Assembly (NCBI GenBank): GCA_033064195.1
Contig: JARBJD010000106.1
Coordinates: 124,001 to 188,000, forward strand
Source: Blattamonas nauphoetae
Taxonomy: Eukaryota; Preaxostyla; Oxymonadida
Length of the DNA stretch: 64,000 nucleotides
Reading direction: 5' to 3'
The position numbers were made by a program, and so were the translations under genes. Shown here piece by piece: positions 33,588-44,209 of the stretch (position 1 is its first letter; each line of letters begins with the position of its first letter). Under the pieces are notes generated by a model. That model searched no databases, was not told the DNA's origin, and saw nothing but the letters and a program-made list of their open reading frames with translations.

Positions 33588-34213
33588 CGCGAACACACAA
33601 CCATCCCCAAATCACATGGCGTAGTTGCGGGAGGTGCCGACTCGCATCACACAACATACCCAAGTGTGCTCTTTCTGTTCAACATTGTCTTTTGCTCATA
33701 TTCTCTTTCCCTTCAGGTGAACTCCTGCTCGATCGTGCCCCCTCCCTCACTCATCCCCGATTGTTGGCGTTGCCGATCCCTGGCATTATGCAGCGCAAAC
33801 AGGTTTGCTCTCTCTGTTCCTCATTCTTTCATCACTTTATCTCTTTCCCTTCAGGTGAACTCCTGCTCGATCGTGCCCCTCCCTCACTCATCCCCGATTG
33901 TTGGCGTTGCCGATCCCTGGCATTATGCAGCGCAAACAGGTTTGCTCTCTCTGTTCCTCATTCTTTCATCACTTTATCTCTTTCCCTTCAGGTGAACTCC
34001 TGCTCGATCGTGCCCCTCCCTCACTCATCCCCGATTGTTGGCGTTGCCGATCCCTGGCATTATGCAGCGCAAACAGGTTTGCTCTCTGTTCCTCATTCTT
34101 TCATCACTTTATCTCTTTCCCTTCAGGTGAACTCCTGCTCGATCGTCGAACCTTCCCTCAACCGAACGAGATCGTTGCGGCAACCGATCACTCGCGTGCT
34201 GTGACATATACCG
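33588..34213 (+). repeat. Tandem exon-intron units
   Basis: Three near-identical ~137-bp units, each an exon-like segment of 85-86 nt (33717-33802, 33855-33939, 33992-34076) followed by a 50-52 nt segment that starts GTTTGCTCTC and ends TTTCCCTTCAG, a textbook short intron. Diverged relatives flank them: 33588-33663 upstream and 34127-34213 downstream, also bounded by AG and GT. The segments encode variants of HSSPIVGVADPWHYAAQ, IPKSHGVVAGGADSHHTTYP and FPQPNEIVAATDHSRAVTYT. Exon lengths are not multiples of three and the frame does not carry through, so expression is doubtful. It looks like a host exon with its intron, captured and then amplified. Confidence 0.7.
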
Positions 34214-34469
34214 GTCTGCTCTCGCTCTTTTCATCTTTCACTCTCCTAGATGCACTTTTACCTTTCTTTCACCTCTCTTGTGTAGATCCGAGTCTCTACT
34301 CTCATGCAGTCATCATTTCGGTATTTTATTTCCTTTAAAACTCTCCCTGTTCTTTCCTCACTCTCTTCTAGATTCCCAGAACTCAAGCAACGACTTCATT
34401 TCATACCAACATCACTTTGTCTGTTCGAGAAAAGCGATTGAAATTACGGAAGGAGACGATGAGGAAAAC

Positions 34470-35370
34470 AGACATGAGAAAAGGGAAGGAGGAGATGAGA
34501 ATGGGGTAGGAGGAGATGAGAAAGGGAAGGAGGAGATGAGAATGGGAAGGAGGAGATGAGAATGGGGAAGGAGGAGATGAGAATGGGGAAGGAGGAGATG
34601 AGAATGGGGAAGGAGGAGATGAGAATGGGGAAGGAGGAGATGAGAAAGGGAAGGAGGAGATGAGAATGGGGAAGGAGGAGATGAGAAAGGGAAGGAGGAG
34701 ATGAGAATGGGGAAGGAGGAGATGAGAATGGGGAAGGAGGAGATGAGAATGGGGAAGGAGGAGATGAGAATGGGGAAGGAGGAGATGAGAATGGGGAAGG
34801 AGGAGATGAGAATGGGGAAGGAGGAGATGAGAATGGGGAAGGAGGAGATGAGAATGGGGAAGGAGGAGATGAGAATGGGGAAGGAGGAGATGAGAATGGG
34901 GAAGGAGGAGATGAGAATGGGGAAGGAGGAGATGAGAATGGGGAAGGAGGAGATGAGAATGGGGAAGGAGGAGATGAGAATGGGGAAGGAGGAGATGAGA
35001 AAGGGATGGAGGAGATGAGAATGGGGAAGGAGGAGATGAGAAAGGGGTAGGAGGAGATGAGAATGAGGTAGGAGGAGATGAGAATGGGGAAGGAGGAGAT
35101 GAGAATGGGGAAGGAGGAGATGAGAAAGGGGTAGGAGGAGATGAGAATGAGGTAGGAGGAGATGAGAATGGGAAGGAGGAGATGAGAATGGGGAAGGAGG
35201 AGATGAGAATGGGGAAGGAGGAGATGAGAATGGGGAAGGAGGAGATGAGAAAGGGGTAGGAGGAGATGAGAATGAGGTAGGAGGAGATGAGAATGGGGAA
35301 GGAGGAGATGAGAATGGGGAAGGAGGAGATGAGAATGGGGAAGGAGGAGATGAGAATGGGGATGGAGGAG
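34470..35370. repeat. Purine-rich ~21-bp minisatellite
   Basis: More than forty copies of a unit like GGGGAAGGAGGAGATGAGAAT, with 19-21 bp variants (AAAGGG, AATGAGG) interspersed. One strand is almost purely purine, which could form triplex or H-DNA and slip in replication. The open frames across it are by-products of the 21-bp period. Confidence 0.9.
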
Positions 35371-35503
35371 ATGAGATTGGGAATCAGATTGGCTGTCTTA
35401 GAGTCTAAATCACTCTCTGATCACTCTTTCGCTTTCCATTCTAAAACAGTTCTGACCCAAATCAACATTTTGATCAACATGAAATGAATCACCCTTCTCT
35501 CAA

Positions 35504-38083
35504 TTACTTGGCTACTGGAATCATCGGCTGATAATGATTCCCATTAACATAGGCAACACGAAGAGCTGGTTGTTGGCGAACGACTTGTGATGGTTGAAGC
35601 ATCGTTGCAATCGGCCTCATGCAACTGGAATGGATGATGATCTGTCTCTGGAGAAGGTGGGACACAGCAACTATTTCCCACATCTCAACTGGGGTGGTTT
35701 GGAGAAGGTTCTCGCTCATTCTGTTCTCCCAGTCGTGTAGAAACGTATCAACATCGATCGACTCTCTGTTCTGATTCATATATTCCACCGTTTGTCTTCT
35801 AAGCTCGGAAACAGAAAGGTCAACATCGGGGAGGAGAAGAAGAATGGAGTGGTAGAAGCAGGAACCATTGGTCACAGAGTCGCCCCTAGTCCAACATCTC
35901 GCATATCTCGCGTCGAATCGGATTTCATCCAGAGATCTTGGATCAGTTCGAATGGATTTCGAATCACTGCCACCATTCACACGTAACTCCATCTGCATGG
36001 AGGACTCATCTCGTTTTCTTTCTATTGGTGGTAGGCTGTGAAAGGATTCAGGCAGAGAAGCAACTCGAAGAATGGCGTCATTCGTTTTGGACGACAACCG
36101 GGGACGTTTGAGGGAAGCATGGCGCTTCACAACCTTGATTGTCCTTTCGGCTGCTGCTTGGGTTGGAGGAGTACGGAGCAACGTGTCTGCGAGAAATGCA
36201 AGATGATAGAATTCCGAGTCTTCAGTTTCGACTTCCTTCTTCCAAAAGTCGAGACTGCTTCTCATCAAACGGTGTTGGTTCGGAACTGTTCCTCCTTCAA
36301 GCCACACTTCATAGGTAGACAAATTCCGATCTATTTCTTCCTTTTGTGCCGTGGGAAGGTGGATTCGAGAAGGATTTCGAGGTTTGCGACCATTGAGCTG
36401 GTTTGTGTTAATTGCGGAATGAAGGAACTGGCCAGTGGACGGGTGAATCGGACCACTTCATCAATTTCAACAGCCACTTCGACTCCTTTCGAGACAGAAT
36501 CACCTGGTTGTACGAGTAGAATGATTTCGTCATCATCACTTCTCCTCATCGAGGACCTCTCGTCAAGGCAAGTTCTCCAAGACTCCCTCTTTCTCTGTCG
36601 AGCTTGTTCAATGGAATGGATTGCCACTGTATCCTCATCATCCTCTTCACTCTCCATTTCTACTTCGGATTCCTCTCGATTCTTTGTCGTCCGTTGCAAC
36701 TTAGTTCGAAGCCTGTTGATGAATGCTTCATCCCAGTGTTCTGGCCGACTAGGTCGGTGCCATTCTGATATCAGACCGTCCACACAAGTCAAGAAAGTTC
36801 TGCCTTGATACGCCTCTCTCCCACACGACGTCAGAGAGTATCCGAGAATGGCTGCGTACCCGTCGTCATCGAGGAGAGTGAGTCGACACACCTCGGTGGC
36901 CAAGTCGTTGATGAGATTGGCCCATTGAAATGAGACAGAGTGCACACTTTGTGCAAGGGAGCACAACAGATAGACGAGGTTTGTGAGGAGTGGTGGTGAG
37001 TTTGCAATCGACATGGTATTCCTCTCTAAAATGCCAACTGTATTGAAGAGAGGGTTAATCAAGTCGTGAAGGAGGTCCATAAAATGGAGTTCACTGTCGG
37101 ATAGAGCCATCAATGTCGAAAGCGATTGACGGTTCGCTCTGTACCATTGAACAATCGGGCCGCACGAAATCCAACGCGAGCCGATGAACTTTGGCGGATT
37201 GGGGACATCTGTTTTGGAGATTGGTACAGTCTCGGAAAAGTGGAAAGAAGTTCGAGTGATGCTCGAAGGAGAACTGATCGAGAGTGAAGATGACGAAGGG
37301 CTGTGTTCAGTTTGTGGGCCCAACACTGGAAATGAAGTGGTACGAAACCATACAACTCGGACAATGGCTGAAGCAGCATCTCCCTTCTCGCTTCAGTGTT
37401 CGGATGAAACACCGATACGTATCCAGAGCCTCCATCCGTTACGAAGCAGTGGATCCGCACTCCAGTTTCATATAGATTCCTCACTTCATCAAGGATAGCA
37501 GTGGCAGAATCAATGCCGCTCGCTGATATTTCCCGAATGGAGTGAAAACGAGGGAAAGATTGTTGACTTGGATCTGTAAGAACGAACACGTGTGTGTGTT
37601 CGTGACCAGCTGGTGGTGTCACCCCATCGACGCACATTGACACAGTGGACGTCACATCACAAGATGTTTCTCGAAGTTGTTCCGATAGTTTGACCATGTT
37701 TCGGGAGAGTGAGAATCGAGATGTTTGAGGAAGAAGTTCAGAAGTGGGCCTGTTGGGAAACCTTTGACCAAGTTTGATGAGCGATTCTTCCATTTTTACA
37801 AACCCATTGTCTTCAACCGTCCTGAATGGTGTTCCGGATCGGGCAAAGAATACAAGAACTGACTGCTCAACCTGAGAGAGTTGAGAATCTCTCTCATGAT
37901 TCTGTGCTTCTTCGATTGTCCTCCTATGACCTGCTTCAATGAGCGCGGATATTGTTTGGGTGGATGATGGGTTGAACCGACATTGATGAGCATCGAAAGA
38001 AGTGAGGGTTCCACGACCATAGAAGCGGCATAAGCTCCCATTTTTATCCAGACTGAGACATTGAAAATCTTTTGTCGGCGCAT
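35504..38083 (-). pseudogene. hAT transposase with C-terminal OTU-like domain, frameshifted
   Basis: Four minus-strand frames follow one another: 38083-37796, 37793-37210, ~37230-36360 and ~36365-35504. The transposase core shows CFVTDGGSGYVSVF, HFQCWAHKLNTALRHL and FIGSRWISCGPIVQWY, matching the intact hAT at 53629-56087 block by block. Near the end is the hAT dimerisation region (FYHLAFLADTLLRTPPTQAA, AERTIKVVKRHASLKRP). About 130 residues then continue in the same frame as an OTU-like peptidase: NGSCFYHSILLLL (Cys codon 35858-35860), LRRQTVEYMNQN, MWEIVAVSHLLQRQIIIHS and VAYVNGNHYQPMIP (His codon 35534-35536). The Asp usual before the Gly of the Cys loop is Asn. Confidence 0.75.
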
Positions 38084-39061
38084 AAAGATTTCGTTCGGAG
38101 GTTTAAGCGATAGTATTTCGCATAGGCTCTTCCGCCACTTGTTTTCCTCTCAACTCTTGTAATGATGAGAGATTGATTATGAGGATGGCGGATAATGTCT
38201 TTTCTTCAAATGGTGACGAGTTAATGAGAAAAGAGAAGACCAGTTGCGTTGTGAATTGTTTTTTCGAATTGATTTCGATCTCATGAGTGAAATGTTTTTG
38301 TGCATAGATCTCTGTTCTGATGGCTGAAAGAGTTGAAAATCTTAACGAGTGCGAAGTTGAAACTGATGAAGAAGTTACCTTCCGATTCGAGTTCGAATCA
38401 AAAACTGTCACGTGGGTTGATCGTCCGATGTCCGGGACTGGACAGTTATGTCCGTTTTCAATTGATCACGATTGGATAATAAAGAAATTCAAATCATTCT
38501 TTTTTTCAATACAGGAGAGATTGTCCAAGATCGGACATGGTTGGACATTTAAACAATTAATGGGTCATTTTGTCCGAATTCTCAATTCATGTTTCTAATC
38601 TCTATTTATGGACAAATTTTGAACAATATCATGATTTAAAAAGTGTTTAAACTCGAATGGAGGGTTATTCACAGGTAGTCACGTTGCAAGAATTGAATTA
38701 TCTCAGATTGGACATGACCTCTGTCCGATGTCCGAAGAAACTCTTGTTTTGTCCGTCCGTTGCTCATCCTTATTTCAGAATAACAAATCGATTGAAAAAA
38801 GTTGATTAATTATGCAAGGTGATTCCAAAAAGTGACCGTCGTGAATTGCTGTTTAAAGATACTGCACTGGATGAAATCTTGAAAATTCTGGTTGTGATCC
38901 ATGATAATGCTAATATACCCGACTACGGTGACAAAGACCAAGGGTTATAAAGTGTGTTGGCCTTCGGCATTGGATGCGTTCAATTTGACAACATAGCGGC
39001 TTCTATGGTATTAAAAAGACCAAAATTGTCATTATCTGGCCGTTTACAGTTGGATGAGTTA

Positions 39062-40461
39062 TCACCCTCCTCGCTCCACATTGGCGAACGGCGACGACCT
39101 TTGCACGTCTTCGCTCCGCTTCTCTTTCTCCCGCTCGACCTTCCCTTTCGACGACCCAATTTTCGGAGGCGTGTGTGTTGCTTGTGGGCTGCCCTCCTTC
39201 GAAGCAGCTGCGACCTTCTTTGGAGTAGCCTGAGCGGGCTGAAGACGAACGAGCTGGTGCTTTCTTTGCTGAGGATGGGCGTTGTGGCGATTTGGGGCGA
39301 CGAGAATCACATCTTCCTCGTCGCTGACCGAGTGACTCCGATTCTGTTTCTTCTTCTTCGCAATCAGCTTTTGGAACGCCTTCCTCTCCGCGTCTCGCTT
39401 CTCCCTCTCCTTCATCTGCGCCTCCTTCACCACCTTCCGCCGCTCGGCCTCCTCATCGTCCTTCATCCTTTGCTAGATCCTCCGCTTCTCTTCCTCCAGC
39501 GCTTTCTCCTCTTTCGACTTCCCTCTCGTCAGCCACGGTTTGTCGCCTGCCTGTGCCTTCTTCTCCAACTCGAGCTGTTGCAGTTTCTCTTCGTATTCCC
39601 GCTGTTTCTTGTCGTCCACTTTATTTTTGTTGTGCAGCTGGTTTCGTCTCTTTCGACTGTTGTAATGACACGCCTGGCTGAGAGTGGCCTTCTCTCTGCA
39701 CTCTTCGGTGGAGCCTGTTTGGGTGCAGGAGCAGCTGAACTTGGTCAAGGAGCTGATGTTGGGCGTGGAGAAACTGATTTCTTTCGAACTGCCTTTGCAA
39801 CAGCCTTTTTAGGTTTTGCAGGTGAAGCAGCTTGCTTTGGTTTGATGAAATAGTCTTCGAGGGGAGGGAAGGACGATGGATTCGTCTTCTTCTGGACTGA
39901 GATGGGTTCGTACGAACGAGGGTCGGGCTGAGAATATTGTGACGGGGGAAGCGAAGGGGGAGCATTGTTTCCATCCATTTGGGCATCAATTGCCATTTTG
40001 TTCCGTCGGGCCTGTTCCTGTTGATTAAAAAAGTTGCGACGAGCTTCTTCACGAATCATGCGTTCTTGATCCTCTCTGGCTTTCATTTCCTTCATCTTTT
40101 GCTCTCTCGCTTCAGCAGCTCGAGATTCAGCTTCTCTTCGCCTTTGCTCCATCTCTGCCACCTGTCGCCTGCGATCGGCCTCCTTGGCCGCTTCTTGCCT
40201 TCTTAATTGCTCCATACGCTGTCCTTGAGCCTCTGCAGCGGCAGCATACGCGTCTTGCTGCTTCTTTACCAACTCTTCCGCCCTCTGCCGTTCCTTTTCG
40301 AGTGCTTGTTGTCTTAAGATCTCTCTTTGTCTGGCTTTGGCTTCTTCCACTCTGTGTTCGGCCTCCATTCGCTCTTTTGACTGAACATTATTCTGTGCTT
40401 GAGGAGTGGATGCTCGTGGAACTGGTGAAGGGGCTCGATTTGGTGGTTGGGTCGGTTTCAC
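39062..40461 (-). pseudogene. Captured coiled-coil protein gene, copy 2
   Basis: Second copy of the gene at 12768-14167, carried by the second MULE-2. It shares the ancestral TGA after SVSPRPTSAP and the frameshift after it. It has an additional private stop: TAG at 39473-39475 (minus strand) where copy 1 has a Lys codon, splitting the distal half into 39748-39473 and 39466-39062. The shared lesions date before the two copies separated, the private one after. Confidence 0.75.
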
Positions 40462-42524
40462 ACCCTGTTGTTGTGGAGGCGGATAATTAAGCGAAAATAT
40501 CGTTCATCCAAACCGTCTCCGGTACTGGAATTTCATTTTCACGGAAATGACTCACCAAACGCCAAAATCAGAACGAAATTCTAACGAGTGGCATCAGAAG
40601 AAGCAGGATCGCGATGGATCAGGAAAGTTGTCAAAATTACATTAAGTTGCTGATCATCTGGATCACTTGTTGATCATTCAAGACAGATATCACCCAAGTT
40701 ACGTTGAGGAGGATCCGGATGAGGATCGAGATGGTTTCGAGAGAAGAGGAGGAGTATGATGAAGAGAAAGATGCAGATCCTGCGAGAACAGAGGAATGAA
40801 AGAGCAAAGAGTTGAGGTACGTGAATATTTTAAGAATAAGAGCAGAAAATGAAGAGGAAAAGGTGGGCAATCAAATGGATACACAGAACAGCCTAAAGCG
40901 TGATCCATGTGCAAGAAAAGGGAAAAATATGGTCAGTGTGGGAAAATGACATACCAAGCTAAGTAATATTGGACTCTGATTTGGAGTTGTAACATCAATC
41001 GAGAGACGGGTGATGGTAAGATCAACATTCTCGAATGACGACATTACAAAATTAGATTTATGAAAAGTATGTGAGAGTAAAAATGAATTGTGAGCAATCA
41101 GAGTGAAATGACATGAATTGGATATGGTAAGCACAAAACAATCAACGATCCTTTTGGATCTGCGTGTATCCATTTGGATCTGCGCGTATCCCTTTTTTTA
41201 GATCTGCGTGTAGCGAAAATCGGATCTGCGCCTATACTTAACCTGGTCGGAAGGTGTCTTTGAGAGCACCAAGATAGTGAAAAGATTGATCCAACCGAGA
41301 ATTAATCTCCACTGCCGTTCGGAAATATTCATAATCCTCCCCTGCCGACAACAAGGGTGGTGGAGTGCCTTCATTCGTGACGACAATCAACCATTCCAGA
41401 AGTCTCCCCAATTGCGGGTAAATTCCAGCGTCGATCACAGTCTCCAACTCTATCAAAAAAAAGAGCACACACCTGTTCCAGTTCCTCTGACTTATATGCA
41501 AGCTCCCCGAAGATCACAAGAATCGTCCCAATCGACTTCAAGCAATTCCAAAATATAGCCATCACTTCTCCTTCAAAAATTCGTAAACGAGATGGCTCTG
41601 GCGGTGTTGGGCGTTCTGGATCTTTTAGTTGATTTCTTATGTCTGCACACACTGGCCTGAACACGTGAAATACTCTCACGGTTTGTTCGTAGTCAATCTG
41701 CTTCTCTCTCAACAAGTTCACCAGATAAACAAGAACAGGATTCATCGTCATATCCGAGACATTCATCTGGTTGTTTGGAAGCGAGAACTGCAAGAAATGC
41801 TCGGTGTCTGCGTAAGACACAAAATGGCGCGCATATTTCAGTGCCAGGAATTGAACATTTCTGTCGCGGCTCACAAAGTACGGAAAACATGCTGTCACTA
41901 CTTCTTCCTTCACAGCGTCTGGAAACGATACCTTGATCAGCGCCGTCAACAGAAGCAGGCAAGTGGAGATCGTCTGTTTTCGACTCTCCTCCAGTTCCAA
42001 TCTCCCACAGCAACTCTTCTCATTTCGACCAACCCATGTCGGTTGGCATCCAAGCAGATATCGCAGAAGATGAGCAGTAACATCATTCTCCACTTCAAAA
42101 GCACAGTACTCATTCCCAGTGACAGCTGAATGATACAACACATTCAGAACCTTCAAACAAAAAGAGAATAATGTGGAGAAAGAAAAATACAAACATTCAG
42201 GGTGAGAGCATCATCCGCTGGAGAGATCAGCGACAGACTCTTCGACAAAAAGGCAGGAACCATGATTCGTGACACAACTGCAGCAGACACAGACGCTGAA
42301 CAAAATAAAACAAGCGAACTGCACACTCAGACGAGCCAGCAGGGAATATATTGCGATCTGGAGAGATAATGACAGACGGAACATACCAAAACTGTCCGAT
42401 CTTCATGTGATGAAACAATTCCAAGAAGTTCTTCAACAATGTTTGCTTGTAGGATCAGGGTCACGATTTCATCATCGTCCGAATTATCGGTCAAGATCCA
42501 GATTGATGAGAGTGTTGACAAAAG

Positions 42525-43471
42525 CAGGGTTGTCGGAATGACTTAGATCCAAGTCATTCGACTTACTTTTCACTTTTTTTCCGTGACTTAAGACTAAGTC
42601 AAATTTCATCGAAAGTAAGTCATTTGTCACTTTTCACTCAATTGTATGGGTGTGATCTTGAAATGAATCTCAAACGTTCGCCGTTAGGACTTCCTCTCGA
42701 ACAAAAAACAGATTCTCAACGAGGTGAATCAACTATCCACAGTACAGCCTCACAAACAACTTCAGCAATCCAAGATGAAGAGTACCCACCGTCCAAACAG
42801 GACTGCCGTGTCTATTGGGATACATTCAAATTGACGAAAATGACTCACAAAGTTGTGAGGGATTGACTAGAAGTGTCAGAAAGTGCTCTTTAGTCTTCAT
42901 CACAAAAATATGGTGATCTGCGACGTCTCTTTCTTTCAATCACTTCTAGAACTGTCAGGTATGGAAGTGTTTCCTTTTCGACTTTATATCCTGTTCTTTA
43001 CATCATATCTCTCGGTGATTCCATCACGTTGGTCAGCAACCTTCCGATGGATCGACAAAACAATCCAACAATTTTTATCCTGGCGGATTCTCTCATGACT
43101 AATCAAATTCCCAAATCGCCGACTCTCGTCTGTGGTGTGCTCATCTCGGATGGAAAACCCCTTTTTCTGACTATATCACGGCTATTTTCTGAATGGTCGC
43201 TGTGGCTTGTGTCACGTTTTGTTCTGCTTTGTCCGCACTTCTCTCTGCTCCATGTCTCTATTTTCGTTTGTAATGATGTGTCTCTACCAAAAGATTGTGT
43301 GAAAGAGTTGTTCATACTTGATATTCATGACTTCATCCGTGATCCTCGATTTTTCTCTCAGAAATTCACTTATGGAAGACGGTGACTTAGAACGAAGTCA
43401 TTTCCAGCCGTGACTTCGATCTAAGTCATTTTCTCGTGACTAAAGTCAAATCAAAGGGCCCGACAACACTG
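42525..43471. mobile_element. Small non-autonomous hAT element
   Basis: Bounded by the 8-bp duplication GACAAAAG at 42517-42524 and 43472-43479. Terminal inverted repeats are CAGGGTTGTCGG and CAGTGTTGTCGG, the classic hAT CAG start. Subterminal copies of GACTTAGAT(C)CAAGTCA in both orientations lie in the first and last 80 bp, probably transposase sites. The 947-bp interior has only short ORFs (42624-42866 among them) with no recognised domain. It interrupts the ARM-repeat gene within an exon. Confidence 0.9.
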
Positions 43472-43826
43472 GACAAAAGAGATGCGTCATCTTCCTCCTC
43501 CAATGAGGTTGAAAGTTCGAAAAGAGGATGAAAAATGTTCTGTCTTGGACTGTCAAAAGAATCTTGTTGGTGTAGTCAGTTTCGTCGAGATGATCTCAGT
43601 CGAATTGAATATCCATCGCTTTCACGACTATCTCCCTCCGGATCAGATCCCTCTATATCAAGGAATCTTTGCTGCATCTCTCAGAGAGAACAGCGAGCTG
43701 AATGGAGAACACATCTTCCGCGTAACGGTAGAGATGGAACCGTCAAACATTGACCGTCCAAAAATGAACGATCTAGACTCATTTCAACTGTACTCCTGTT
43801 CCTTTTGCCATTCACACAGATCTGAA

Positions 43827-44030
43827 CTGTCACAGACGTGACATCAAATGGCTTTGCACGATACACAAGTTCAACAGGTGATTCTTCTGATTGCGTCGCA
43901 ACAAGATGGTATCGAGCTCCAGAGTTGCTCCCCAGCACAACAAAGTATTCAACAGCCGTTGATATATGGGCAATGGGATGCATCATGGGTAATCTGCTCG
44001 ACGGGCAACCAATGTTTCACTGCTGCGAAC
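43827..44030 (+). pseudogene. CDK/CDKL-like protein kinase fragment
   Basis: The frame contains the activation segment and start of the C-lobe: NGFARYTSS..., [15 protein letters not shown], then [30 protein letters not shown] and [10 protein letters not shown] are hallmark CMGC-group sequences. The DFG is degenerate: the region before GFAR reads DVTSNGFAR, with TGA a little upstream. No N-lobe is found and the homology stops after QPMF. It is a short relic of a kinase gene on the opposite strand to the adjacent ARM gene, which it may overlap. Confidence 0.7.
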
Positions 44031-44209
44031 TTCCCACTACAACCCACAGGATGGCCAGTCTTGCGAAAGTTTTGTTCACCGCTATGCTGATCGCACCCTA
44101 CGAAGCCAGCGAATGTTTGTTCCACGTGCACTACATCAGCACTCTCATCTCCACGATCTTACTTTGGATTTTACACGAGCCAGAATTGGATGAAGGGTTG
44201 GGGGTGTGA

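Larger units (their letters stand above)
33362..38772 (-). mobile_element. hAT element with OTU-fused transposase relic
   Basis: Inserted in MULE-2 copy 2 with the 8-bp duplication TTTCAGAA at 33354-33361 and 38773-38780; the uninterrupted site is visible in copy 1 near 12478. Imperfect terminal inverted repeats are TAGGGAGGAGCAA and TAAGGATGAGCAA, and TCCGGACAG-type motifs lie just inside both ends. The cargo in order is a tandem exon-intron array (33588-34213), a purine-rich minisatellite (34470-35370) and a minus-strand hAT transposase followed by an OTU-like domain (38083-35504). The transposase has frameshifts, so the copy is probably inactive. Confidence 0.88.
33183..41243. mobile_element. 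MULE-2 copy 2, carrying a nested hAT
   Basis: Bounded by the perfect 9-bp duplication TGGTCGGAA at 33174-33182 and 41244-41252. Termini GGTTAAGTATAGGCGCAG and the cargo match the element at 12307-14949 almost base for base. Its 5' 179 bp (33183-33361) and the remainder (38781-41243) are separated by a hAT at 33362-38772. Without that insert its length is 2,642 bp against 2,643 for copy 1. It disrupts the ARM-repeat gene between FRP and HDLW codons. Confidence 0.93.
32728..43600 (-). pseudogene. ARM-repeat protein gene interrupted by three elements
   Basis: The minus-strand coding region runs from about 43600 to 32728. Pieces: EEEDDASLLSTLSSIWILTD...IVTLILQANIVEELLGIV (43510-43472, then 42524-42330), 42160-41500 (NVLYHSAVTGNEYCAFEVEN ... 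FGELAYKSEELEQ), 41460-41253 (LETVIDAGIYPQLGRLLEWL ... LGALKDTFRP) and 33182-32728 (HDLWTPLASQM ... SALLEWIEHE). Repeated helices of the form I.ANIVEELLGIVSS resemble importin-alpha/beta-catenin ARM repeats. A 947-bp hAT and an 8,061-bp MULE sit in exons; both restore the frame on removal. One more frame change remains near 33110. It is probably a nucleocytoplasmic or scaffold ARM protein, now non-functional. Confidence 0.7.
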
